In this document: positions 1 through 7,674 of the stretch, one piece after another
How positions within the stretch are numbered: position 1 is the first letter of the stretch
Layout of the letters: each line of letters starts with the position of its first letter
DNA from: Psychrobacter luti
Lineage (GTDB): Bacteria > Pseudomonadota > Gammaproteobacteria > Pseudomonadales > Moraxellaceae
Reading direction: 5' to 3'
Length of the DNA stretch: 49,054 bases
Assembly: GCF_014192115.1 (NCBI RefSeq)
Contig: NZ_JACHXL010000009.1
Coordinates: 1-49,054 of the forward strand
Notes under the pieces: model-generated
The model's database searches: none
What the model was told of the DNA's origin: nothing
Seen by the model: only the letters and a program-made list of their open reading frames with translations
Position numbers and translations under genes: made by a program

Positions 1-160
1 TTGCCGATAGTATGCGATAACTTGCATTTTAAAGTCTAGATCGTAACGCATAAAAATACCCCATAAGTTGTGTCCAACTTATGGGGTTCAGTTCAGATAG
101 GCGCTTTTTTTTATGTCTAAACTGAGTGCTCAGTAAATGAAGAAAAGCTAATTTTCTTAG
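1..160. other. Left edge, non-coding, with a possible ORF tail
   Basis: This stretch lies between the window edge and the queF stop. The plus frame starting at base 1 stays open for 12 codons and stops at 37-39, so it could be the C-terminal tail of a gene beginning outside the window. It is too short to identify. A strong hairpin (58-87) follows, then a run of eight T at 105-112. Confidence 0.3.
58..87 (-). terminator. Hairpin, likely terminator of queF
   Basis: A perfect 13-bp inverted repeat (58-70 with 75-87) has a 4-nt loop. Read on the minus strand it is followed by TATTTTTA and lies about 75 bp beyond the queF stop. It could also serve a plus-strand gene ending left of the window. Confidence 0.55.
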
Positions 161-1051
161 TTACTGTCGAATTAAGCGGCTTGGCTGTGGCAGTAAGCTT
201 ATATCACTGACACGACAAGGATTGATATCGATACCACCACGGCGCGTATACCAAGCGCGAACTATCAGCTCAGTTGGCTGATAATACTGACTCAAATCAG
301 CAAATATCTGCTCGACACACTGCTCATGGAAACCATTATGCTGACGGAAGCTTAAGATATAACGCAGGATGCTGGCTTCATTAATTGTTTTATTACTAGT
401 TATAGAAACTGCCAACGTGCCCCAATCTGGCTGATTGGTCACCGGACAATTACTGCGCAACAAGTTAGAATAAAAGCTAAAGGGTTCACTACTGTTTTGA
501 GAGCTTTTTTGAAAATCTTCTAAACTACGCTCAGTATCATTAGATAATAATGACACATCAGGATGTTCCGTTAGTGCTACTTTCTCGCTGCTATTTGCAA
601 GCGCCTCATCAATACAGATGCCATTAGGCTGTGCAATCAACAGCCCTGTTGCCTCACCATATAAATCGTCATCTAAGTTAAACAACTCAACCTGTACCTC
701 TGCTTGTACGCATGCTGATAAATCTTTGACTATCAGCGCTTGCACGTCGTCCCAGCTGGCAAATTCAGTAAAGTTAATACTGTTTAAGTAGAGCTTGAGT
801 GATTTTGACTCAACGATAAATGGTGAGCTTGCTGGAATACCAAATCGGGCAATGGCAACTTGTGAGATACCTTGGGGATTCAACCAAGACAGCTCAAATG
901 CTTGCCACCAATCAACGCCCACTGCTAGCCTTTCATCATGCCAGCTAATGACATCACGCCCCATACTACGAGCAATTGGATAAAGCGTCTCTGGACTATA
1001 CTCAGTCGGATAGTCGGTAGTTTGCTCACCCAAGATACCGTGAATACTCAT
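161..1051 (-). CDS. queF: NADPH-dependent 7-cyano-7-deazaguanine reductase QueF
   Basis: QueF reduces preQ0 to preQ1 in the cytoplasm, the last free-base step in queuosine biosynthesis before insertion into tRNA. The 296-residue length and the early motif ending IARSMGRDVISW match the long two-domain (YqcD-type) QueF. The active-site motif SNCPVTNQPDWG is present: C202 would be the nucleophile that forms the thioimide with preQ0, and D209 the general acid. The C-terminal half carries the conserved HNGFHEQC and YTRRGGIDINP segments. The ATG at 1051 has a good ribosome site (GGAAGG) just upstream. It is probably monocistronic, since the ABC genes to its right end about 100 bp away. Length and motifs are intact. 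Confidence 0.95.
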   Translation of the reverse strand: MSIHGILGEQTTDYPTEYSPETLYPIARSMGRDVISWHDERLAVGVDWWQAFELSWLNPQGISQVAIARFGIPASSPFIVESKSLKLYLNSINFTEFASWDDVQALIVKDLSACVQAEVQVELFNLDDDLYGEATGLLIAQPNGICIDEALANSSEKVALTEHPDVSLLSNDTERSLEDFQKSSQNSSEPFSFYSNLLRSNCPVTNQPDWGTLAVSITSNKTINEASILRYILSFRQHNGFHEQCVEQIFADLSQYYQPTELIVRAWYTRRGGIDINPCRVSDISLLPQPSRLIRQ

Positions 1052-1149
1052 TTACCTTCCTAATATTAAAGCGTTAAAATTTAACAAAATATTTAATTAC
1101 CAATCAGGTCAAATAGGCAGTAAAAGCATGACCTTTTAAACTGCAAATA

Positions 1150-1983
1150 CTACAAGCGCACACGCGAGCCATTACTCAGCAAGCGATAAGCGATGGTATA
1201 AAATATCGCACAGAAGACAAAAATAGCTGCCATCGAATACCAGACATTGACATCAGAATACCCTAAGATGCCATAACGGAACGAATTCACCATATAAACA
1301 ATCGGGTTCAATAATGAGATATTTTGCCAAAGTGGTGACAGATTCTCCATTGAGTAAAATACCCCACCAAGATAGGTCAGTGGCGTTAACACAAAACTTG
1401 GAATGATAGAGATATCATCAAAAGAGCGGGCAAAGACAGCATTAATGAAACCGCCCAATGAAAACAAAATAGACGTACCCAATACGGTAAATATCGTTAC
1501 AAATAAATGCTCAATACCAAGGTCGGTAAAGAATAGCGCCACTATCGAGACTATAATACCAATTGCCAGTCCGCGAAAGATACCACCACTGATATAACCC
1601 ATCAAAATAGCATGCTTGGACACAGGCGAGACCAAAAGCTCCTCGATACTGGCGGTAAATTTGGCACTAAAGAAGCTCGAAACCACGTTAGAATAGCTGT
1701 TGGTGATAATCGACATCATAATCAGACCAGGCACGATAAACTGCATATACGGCACGCCGCCCATTTCACCGACACGTGGTCCAATCATCTTACCAAAGAT
1801 GACAAAGTATAGGCTCATGGTGATGACTGGTGGCAACAACGTTTGCGGCCAAATACGTAAAATCCGGCGCACTTCTTTGACTAAAATAGTACGAAATGCA
1901 ATCCACTTTTGGGCAATGGTTAAGCCGTCATGAGGACGAGATACCTGTTGTGCTTTATTCATATCACTCATGTCCTGACTCAT
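1150..1983 (-). CDS. ABC-2 type transporter permease (YadH-like)
   Basis: This 277-residue integral membrane protein is the permease partner of the ATPase gene upstream. Six hydrophobic segments can be seen after a polar N-terminus of about 35 residues. The motif LTPLTYLGGVFYSMENL in the C-terminal third is typical of the ABC-2 family (YadH/NodJ type), which exports drugs, polysaccharides or unknown compounds. The start ATG (1983-1981) overlaps the TGA of the ATPase gene (1982-1980), so the two are translationally coupled. The substrate cannot be read from the sequence. In related bacteria the YadG/YadH pair is uncharacterised. Confidence 0.9.
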   Translation of the reverse strand: MSQDMSDMNKAQQVSRPHDGLTIAQKWIAFRTILVKEVRRILRIWPQTLLPPVITMSLYFVIFGKMIGPRVGEMGGVPYMQFIVPGLIMMSIITNSYSNVVSSFFSAKFTASIEELLVSPVSKHAILMGYISGGIFRGLAIGIIVSIVALFFTDLGIEHLFVTIFTVLGTSILFSLGGFINAVFARSFDDISIIPSFVLTPLTYLGGVFYSMENLSPLWQNISLLNPIVYMVNSFRYGILGYSDVNVWYSMAAIFVFCAIFYTIAYRLLSNGSRVRL

Positions 1984-2942
1984 AGTCCTGCCTCCTTCAT
2001 ACTGTCTGCACTTTCGATATTTTTATCTACCAAGCGCATAAATAACTCTTCTAAGCGGTTGGCTTTGTTACGCATACTCGCTACGGTAATACCTTGCTCC
2101 GATAATTGGTCAAACACGCCGTTTAATGACTCGCCTTCTGTTAAGGTCACTTCCAGCGTCTGCTCATCAGGCTGCGACAATCCCGTTATCCCAGTCAAAT
2201 CTAATTGACGAGTGAGGGGCGTGTCTAAATCAAAAACAAAAGTCTCAACTGACAATTGAGCAAGCAAGTCCTTCATTTCGGTATTAATACGAATCTCACC
2301 ATGATCCAAAATTGCAATGCGCTTACACAGCTGCTCTGCTTCTTCTAGGTAGTGAGTGGTCAAGATAATAGTGGTGTTTTCTTCGATATTAATCTGCTGC
2401 ATAAACTCCCACATAGAGCGGCGCAGTTCGATATCGACACCAGCCGTTGGCTCATCAAGAATCAATAGCTTTGGCTTATGAATCAAGGCGCGGGCAATCA
2501 TCAAACGGCGTTTCATACCGCCTGATAATTCACGTGATTTACTATCACGCTTGTCCCATAGCCCAAGCGCCGTCAGTAAGCGCTTAGCCCGTGGACGTGC
2601 TTCTTTGGCAGAAATACCAAAGTAACCCGCCTGAGTAATCAAGATGTCTTCCACTTTTTCGAACTGATTAAAGTTAAACTCTTGCGGCACGACCCCAAGA
2701 TATTGCTTGGCCATCGAAGGGTTCTCTAGCAAATCTGTTCCAAAAATCTTCACGCTACCAGTGGTAGGCTTAAAGAGTGAGCTAATAATGCCAATCATCG
2801 TTGACTTACCAGCACCATTTGGCCCAAGCAGCGCAAAAAAACCACCCTGCGGGACGGTTAAACTGACATCTTTGAGTGCCGAAAACCCATTGCTATAGGT
2901 TTTGGATAAATTCTGGATAGCAAGTGCTGGTACCTCAGACAT
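1980..2942 (-). CDS. ABC transporter ATP-binding protein (YadG-like)
   Basis: This is the cytoplasmic nucleotide-binding subunit, 320 residues. In order it shows Walker A (GPNGAGKST, about residue 40), a Q-loop region (VVPQEFNFNQ), the ABC signature LSGGMKRRL, Walker B (LLILDEPTAGVD) and the switch histidine (TTHYLEEAEQL). The remaining ~100 residues form the C-terminal extension seen in exporters of the DrrA/CcmA/YadG type. The ATG at 2942 is preceded by AGAGGT. It is the first gene of a two-gene operon with the permease. No accessory lipoprotein or membrane-fusion gene lies nearby, so substrate prediction stops at 'ABC-2 exporter'. Confidence 0.93.
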   Translation of the reverse strand: MSEVPALAIQNLSKTYSNGFSALKDVSLTVPQGGFFALLGPNGAGKSTMIGIISSLFKPTTGSVKIFGTDLLENPSMAKQYLGVVPQEFNFNQFEKVEDILITQAGYFGISAKEARPRAKRLLTALGLWDKRDSKSRELSGGMKRRLMIARALIHKPKLLILDEPTAGVDIELRRSMWEFMQQINIEENTTIILTTHYLEEAEQLCKRIAILDHGEIRINTEMKDLLAQLSVETFVFDLDTPLTRQLDLTGITGLSQPDEQTLEVTLTEGESLNGVFDQLSEQGITVASMRNKANRLEELFMRLVDKNIESADSMKEAGL

Positions 2943-3295
2943 GAATACCTCTTTATTGGTTATAAATTTATATGAACAGCGATTTTTGGCATACTGTTAT
3001 TTTTAGTATACTAATATCTAGAAGAGACGATGTAATGTCATAAAATGAGGCTGCCAGCAATGAATTTCAACTGTGCCCTATGAGAAGTATCATATTGATA
3101 ATACTCATCATTAAAAAAGCGCCTACCTCATTAAATGAAATAGACGCTTTATCAATGCAGGTGCTAAAGGGCTGAATAGACTTACTAGCAATAATCATGC
3201 TGATACGGTTTGATTAACCTAAAGCAGCAGTAATGCTAATAAATTTATAAGTCTACAAACCATTTGGCTAAATGCAGCTTATTAACTAATAAAAA
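2943..3295. other. Intergenic region, no gene seen
   Basis: About 350 bp separate the ABC ATPase start from the cytochrome stop. It holds the cytochrome terminator (3116-3150) and presumably the ABC operon promoter near 2950-3050. Only very short open frames occur, none with a ribosome site. Confidence 0.6.
3116..3150 (-). terminator. Terminator of the cytochrome c gene
   Basis: On the minus strand an interrupted stem (AAAGCG and CTA pairing with TAG and CGCTTT, one mismatch) is followed by a T tract. It lies about 145 bp after the cytochrome stop codon. Confidence 0.65.
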
Positions 3296-3949
3296 CTAGC
3301 TTGCTTCGTCAATCATATAATCAACCGCGCTTTGCACTTCTTCGTCAGGAATATCCGCGCCGCCTTTGGCAGGCATGGCGTTAAAGCCATTAATAGCGTG
3401 GGTATACAAGGTATCTTTACCTTTTGCGATACGTGGTCCCCAAGCGCCAGCGTCACCTAACATAGGTGAGCCAAGTAAGCCTGACGCATGACAAGTTTGG
3501 CAAACAGCGTTATAAACATCTTTACCATCACGAGGACCATCGCCTGCAGCTGGACCAGCAGAACGTGCAGTCACATCACACACTTCATCGTCTTCAAAAC
3601 ATACTTTGGCAACAGGCTGAATACGAGCAATCAAATTAGGATACAAAGCAATAAGCTTTTGTACTTGCGGCGTGTCCTCTGGAATTGGCTCTTCAGCAGC
3701 AGGTGCTGCAGCGGCATCAGCGCCGTCTGTTGCTGTTGCAGCGTCATCAGCAGGTGCAGCCCCATCGGTGGTATCTGCAGCCGCTTGGGTATCATCACCC
3801 AGTTTTTGCGGTGCATTTTCGACAACGTCTTGCCCTTCTGCAACATCAGATATGGTTACAGGAGTGTCTACAACACTTTCAGCTTGGCTCACAGCGATAC
3901 TAGCGATTCCTAGAATGGCAGCTGCCGATAACATAACTACTTTTCTCAT
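3296..3949 (-). CDS. c5-type cytochrome, exported monohaem
   Basis: This is a periplasmic electron carrier of 217 residues. A Sec signal peptide (about 23 residues, ending SQA-E) is followed by a low-complexity Ala/Asp/Thr-rich segment (roughly residues 45-90), which may be a flexible linker. The haem site CQTCH lies at C150/C153/H154, and the likely Met ligand is M192 in NAMPAKGG; both are typical of the cytochrome c5 family. An additional Cys pair (VCFEDDEVC, about residues 117-124) sits between linker and haem and may form a disulfide. The start ATG has AAGAGAA upstream. It is monocistronic, with its own terminator. The electron partner is not indicated by neighbours. Confidence 0.85.
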   Translation of the reverse strand: MRKVVMLSAAAILGIASIAVSQAESVVDTPVTISDVAEGQDVVENAPQKLGDDTQAAADTTDGAAPADDAATATDGADAAAAPAAEEPIPEDTPQVQKLIALYPNLIARIQPVAKVCFEDDEVCDVTARSAGPAAGDGPRDGKDVYNAVCQTCHASGLLGSPMLGDAGAWGPRIAKGKDTLYTHAINGFNAMPAKGGADIPDEEVQSAVDYMIDEAS

Positions 3950-4321
3950 TCGTCACGTTCTCTTATTGCGTATACAAGGGCCGACACGGCTTGGACATTC
4001 TGTCTGTCCTCCTTTGACAACCAAACCAGTTATCAATAGCAAACAGCCATCCCGCATGCAGGCGCGCTTGTAATCGGTGATTATAAATATGGATTCTCCC
4101 TGACATTATAAGGGAAAAGACAGGTAGATTGCCATGCCTGTTTGCTGACTATAGTGTTTTTTCTTAAAAAACCTCAATAGCGACCTTCATTCGTTGGCTT
4201 TATGGCTTTTATTTGTTAGACTAAGCGGTCTTAATTTTTAGACGTCTCGCAGTATTAACGACAGCTAATTATCCTCGTTTATACAGGGCGTTAATTAGTA
4301 CGGTTTTAGTCAATAAATTAT
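3950..4321. other. Divergent promoter region, cytochrome c and tRNA-Arg
   Basis: A 370-bp gap without a plausible gene. It must carry the minus-strand promoter of the cytochrome gene and the plus-strand promoter of the tRNA. A minus-strand TATAAT (4085-4080) is visible, but I could not find a convincing -35 partner. Confidence 0.5.
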
Positions 4322-4398
4322 GCGCTCGTAGCTCAGTTGGATAGAGTATCGGTCTCCGAAGCCGAGGGTCGTGGGTTCGATTCCCGCCGAGCGCACCA
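4322..4398 (+). tRNA. tRNA-Arg (anticodon CCG)
   Basis: A 77-nt cloverleaf. The acceptor stem GCGCTCG pairs with CGAGCGC. The D arm contains GCTCAGTTGGATAGAGT. The anticodon stem TCGGT/GCCGA closes the loop CTCCGAA, giving anticodon CCG, which reads CGG. The T arm contains GGTTCGATTCC. Discriminator A and a genome-encoded CCA end the gene. No second tRNA is adjacent and no duplicated 3' end is seen nearby, so there is no sign of an integrated element. Confidence 0.97.
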
Positions 4399-4553
4399 AT
4401 CACCATAATCAGTAGTATTTTACCTTTTCCTAATCTCACCCATCACCTCTACAACAGCAGCTCTTGGCGTTCTTAACTGCTGCCTATAACTGTGCCCTAA
4501 CGTCTATGAAATGTTGTACATAGAGTTGTTAAATCTACTCAATCTATATAATT

Positions 4554-4919
4554 CTACTCTGCATCCTGTAAATTCGCAGTTAATTGAGCGCGGCTAGGTA
4601 CACGGTGATAATTAATCACGGGTACGTCACCCAAACGGCGCTGACCGGCGGCAATCTTTTTATCAATCGTAATCATGGCAATCTTTTTATCTTGCTTAGT
4701 GATAAGCAAATGATTGGCTTTACGATTGACACGGTAGTCAGGAAAATGCTGCTTTAACAACTCTGAGGTTTTTTGTATCGCATCATTTATCGGTATTTTC
4801 ATACATTTTGACTTTGGACTATGCTTATCAGCGGTTTTCGGTGCGCGTGATTTTGCCAAAAACCATAATCCAACAACGACTGCGAACAATATGACAAGCC
4901 ACCACATTCCATCTATCAT
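4554..4919 (-). CDS. Small membrane-anchored protein of unknown function
   Basis: A 121-residue protein not recognised as a named family. Residues 5-22 are a single strongly hydrophobic helix (WWLVILFAVVVGLWFLA), followed by basic residues, so the rest is predicted to be cytoplasmic. The remainder is a basic soluble domain with a helix (KTSELLKQHF) and a strand-rich part with ITKQDKKIAMITIDKK. The ATG at 4919 is divergent from cobB, whose start lies 36 bp away, so the two promoters must overlap. The ribosome site is weak. A link to the sirtuin is suggested only by position. Confidence 0.7.
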   Translation of the reverse strand: MIDGMWWLVILFAVVVGLWFLAKSRAPKTADKHSPKSKCMKIPINDAIQKTSELLKQHFPDYRVNRKANHLLITKQDKKIAMITIDKKIAAGQRRLGDVPVINYHRVPSRAQLTANLQDAE

Positions 4920-4954
4920 AGAAGTCTATATCCATCGTTAATAAGGGTTAGGTC

Positions 4955-5755
4955 ATGTTAGCAGAATTATCAGCAGCGTTAATAGCAGAAGTCGAACGTG
5001 CTGCCAAACTACTTGGGACAAAACGGCGTATTTGTATTTTAACAGGCGCAGGGATTTCGGCAGAAAGCGGTATTCCCACTTTTAGAGATAAGCAAACAGG
5101 CCTATGGGAAAACTACGGCGCTGAAGATTTGGCGACGCCTGAGGCCTTTGTACGTGACCCAAATTTGGTTTGGTCATGGTATCAGTGGCGCAGACAAGTG
5201 GTCGCTGATAAAAAACCAAATCCTGCCCATGACGCCTTAGCGCAGTGGCAATACCATAGCCACTCATCTGGCCAGCACATAACACTTATTACTCAAAATG
5301 TCGATGACTTGCATGAACAAGCTGGCAGTACGATCACTCATCTGCATGGACATTTATGGCGCAATCGCTGTAGCCAATGTAAGACACCTTATCAAAAGCA
5401 GTCTAGAGGCTCATATAGCAGCGCCGACACTATGGATTATAATGAGGAGCTGATTAGCTGCCCGCATTGTGATGGTTATATCAGACCGGATATTGTGTGG
5501 TTTGGTGAAGCGTTACCTGTGCAAGCATGGGAGACGGCAGAAGAGGCAGCGGCTAATTGCGAAGTGTTTATCAGTATTGGTACATCAAGTCTCGTCTATC
5601 CTGCCGCTGGGCTGGCACAACTAGCAAAAGATAATGCTGCCAAAATCATCGAGATAAACCCAAATCCGACACCCAATACTATTGTTGATATCAACTTAGC
5701 GGAAAAAGCAGGAATGGTGATGCCGTTATTAATCCAAAAAATCACGGCGCTGTAG
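4955..5755 (+). CDS. cobB: NAD-dependent protein deacylase, sirtuin CobB
   Basis: This cytoplasmic class III sirtuin of 266 residues removes acyl groups from lysines with NAD+. The NAD-binding motif GAGISAESGIPTFRD starts at residue 31, followed by QNVDDLHEQAG and the catalytic histidine H131 in HLHGH. Four zinc cysteines are present: C139, C142, C169 and C172. Residues Y76 and R79 (Y-x-x-R) correspond to the pair that in SIRT5 and E. coli CobB binds acidic acyl groups, so desuccinylase activity is expected as well as deacetylase. The ATG at 4955 follows AAGGGTTAGG. It converges on the adenine deaminase gene. The substrates are not deducible here. Confidence 0.94.
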   Translation: MLAELSAALIAEVERAAKLLGTKRRICILTGAGISAESGIPTFRDKQTGLWENYGAEDLATPEAFVRDPNLVWSWYQWRRQVVADKKPNPAHDALAQWQYHSHSSGQHITLITQNVDDLHEQAGSTITHLHGHLWRNRCSQCKTPYQKQSRGSYSSADTMDYNEELISCPHCDGYIRPDIVWFGEALPVQAWETAEEAAANCEVFISIGTSSLVYPAAGLAQLAKDNAAKIIEINPNPTPNTIVDINLAEKAGMVMPLLIQKITAL

Positions 5756-5887
5756 TCGCTTAACCTTAAAAATAATAGCAAATGACAAAACAAAAGTCTT
5801 AAAGATTTATATCAACCGTTAAGCCTTTATTATTAAAGATATATGCAGTCAGTGCTTTATTCAATCAGTGCCTTACTAGATCAATGC

Positions 5888-6886
5888 TTATTGCAGCGCA
5901 AGATCAACTCTCGCTAAGTACGTTTCTTTTAATTCATCATCTATAAAAGAAGATCTAAAAGAGTTTTTTACCAAAGTAATGATATCGTTTTCCGTTAGTG
6001 GCAGATTCTTAACTAAATTGATAAAATTTTGATTGATATAGCCTTTGAAATAAGCAGGATCGTCGGAGTTGACACTCACATTAAGACCATAATCTAGCAG
6101 CGCTTTGATATTATGCTCTTGATAGCTGTCAAAAACTTTGAGCTCGATATTGGAATTTGGGCAAACCGTCAGCGGCATTTGCTCCTCTTTTAGGCGTTGC
6201 ATCAATGTGGCACTTTTTATCGATTGCACACCGTGATCGATTCTGCTGATATCCAGTAAATCTAACGCTTCATAAATATACGAAAAATCTGCTTCTTCAC
6301 CAGCATGAGCAACCAATTTAAAACCCGCTTCTTTTGCCTTTTTAAAGACTTCTTTAAACTTGGCAGGAGGGTTACCTAGCTCCGAAGAATCAAGACCAAC
6401 ACCGATAATATCGTCTTTAAATGCCATCGCTTCTTCTAAGGTCTCAAATGCGTCTTCTTGCGATAAATGGCGCAAAAAACACATGATAATGCAAGAGGTG
6501 ATACCATACTTTTCTTTAGCATCAGCGAGCGCCTCTTTGATACCCGTAATAACGGCTTCAAAAGGCACGCCCCTTGCGGTGTGCGTTTGCGGATCAAAAA
6601 ATATTTCTGTGTGAATGACGTTGTCTTCCACACATTTTAGAATATATTCCCACGTTAAATCGTAGAAATCGTCTTTGGTAATCAGGACATTGGCACCTGC
6701 ATAGTAGATATCTAAAAAGGTTTGTAGATTGGTAAAATTATAGGCGCGGCGTACATCCTCAATGTCATTATAAGGGATGTCTATATTATTTTTTTTTGCC
6801 AATCTGAACATCAGCTCTGGTTCTAATGAGCCTTCAATATGTAAATGCAGTTCTGCTTTGGGTAATTTCTTTATTAATTCAATCAT
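5888..6886 (-). CDS. Adenine deaminase, Aah1-type (adenosine deaminase superfamily)
   Basis: This zinc amidohydrolase has 332 residues from the ATG at 6886. An upstream TTG at 6985 would add 33 residues that do not resemble the family, so the ATG before IELIKKLPKAELHLHIEGS is preferred. Metal ligands are seen in HLHIEGS and HAGEE, and in NSDDPAYF near the C-terminus. IDHGVQS carries the catalytic His region. EIFFDPQTHTARG and CPNSNIELKVF resemble the fungal Aah1 / Pseudomonas adenine deaminases more than true adenosine deaminases, so the likely reaction is adenine to hypoxanthine in purine salvage. It would often be labelled 'adenosine deaminase' by similarity alone. Confidence 0.85.
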   Translation of the reverse strand: MIELIKKLPKAELHLHIEGSLEPELMFRLAKKNNIDIPYNDIEDVRRAYNFTNLQTFLDIYYAGANVLITKDDFYDLTWEYILKCVEDNVIHTEIFFDPQTHTARGVPFEAVITGIKEALADAKEKYGITSCIIMCFLRHLSQEDAFETLEEAMAFKDDIIGVGLDSSELGNPPAKFKEVFKKAKEAGFKLVAHAGEEADFSYIYEALDLLDISRIDHGVQSIKSATLMQRLKEEQMPLTVCPNSNIELKVFDSYQEHNIKALLDYGLNVSVNSDDPAYFKGYINQNFINLVKNLPLTENDIITLVKNSFRSSFIDDELKETYLARVDLALQ

Positions 6887-7087
6887 AGTGTTCCAGTAAT
6901 GGCTTTTATTAAGCGCTGCGTTTGTCAGCGGTATATATTTATAAAGGCTATTATATTTCAATTGGCCGTAAAACCCTATAGACAAACAGCAAACCCTTGC
7001 ATTCAGCTATAAACACGACTTCATAAAGGTGACTTTATAATAAGGGCTACTGCATAAAAGCCATTTCAAAAATATAGTATTAAAATA

Positions 7088-7612
7088 CTACTTTAAAAAT
7101 ACCACGGTATCAGATAGCTCATTACCAGCCGGGTCATCGCCTAGATGATAATACTGGCGCAATAACTGACCTACCTCATCTAGCAGCTCCGCCAAGCTTT
7201 CTTCAGTTTTTTGATTGGCAATACCTGAGACCGCTTTTTCGCACATAGCGCGCCACACGGTCGGGCTCACATGCGTGCTGATACCGCGATCCGCGACGAT
7301 TTCCAGCTTATGCTCGCAGATGTTGACGTATATTAAAACGCCAGTATTTTCTTCGGTATCCCAAACGCGATATTCACTAAACAAATCAATCGCCCGATCA
7401 CGACAGTCAAGACGATAGGCATCTTGAATAGGTAAGTGATTTTCTATAATTAAAAACACCTCACCGCGATGCCCACGCTCAGCCAACGTCACCTGCTCTG
7501 TCAAGCGAGCTTTAGCCGCTGGCGTGAGCCATTTGCTATGCAGCATAGGGACAAACAGTACTTGACGCCACCAACGAGCAAAACTTGCCTGCGACGAATT
7601 GCTTTTTACCAT
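7088..7612 (-). CDS. TPM-domain protein, cytoplasmic type
   Basis: A 174-residue protein with one TPM domain (the fold shared with YgcG/Psb32). The core motifs run from LTEQVTLAERGHRGEVFLIIEN through GVLIYVNICEHKLEIVADRGI to WRAMCEKAV. There is no signal peptide and no clear membrane segment. It is the last gene of the lemA-TPM-TPM run: its start lies 62 bp after the stop of the Gly-rich TPM gene and carries AGGAAA as ribosome site. LemA-TPM clusters are common in bacteria and are connected with the envelope, but the biochemical role of this short member is not established. Confidence 0.85.
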   Translation of the reverse strand: MVKSNSSQASFARWWRQVLFVPMLHSKWLTPAAKARLTEQVTLAERGHRGEVFLIIENHLPIQDAYRLDCRDRAIDLFSEYRVWDTEENTGVLIYVNICEHKLEIVADRGISTHVSPTVWRAMCEKAVSGIANQKTEESLAELLDEVGQLLRQYYHLGDDPAGNELSDTVVFLK

Positions 7613-7674
7613 TATATTATTTCCTCAAGTACGCCATTGCTGGCAGTCATCTAATGTCTGAACCTAACAAGCTT

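Noticed and set aside
1..160. End of an insertion sequence at the left edge
   Set aside because: The 13-bp hairpin and short open frame are suggestive, but no transposase motif or target duplication can be seen; a terminator explains the hairpin.
6887..6985. Longer adenine deaminase starting at TTG 6985
   Set aside because: The 33 additional residues do not fit the family, and the ATG at 6886 places the conserved start correctly.
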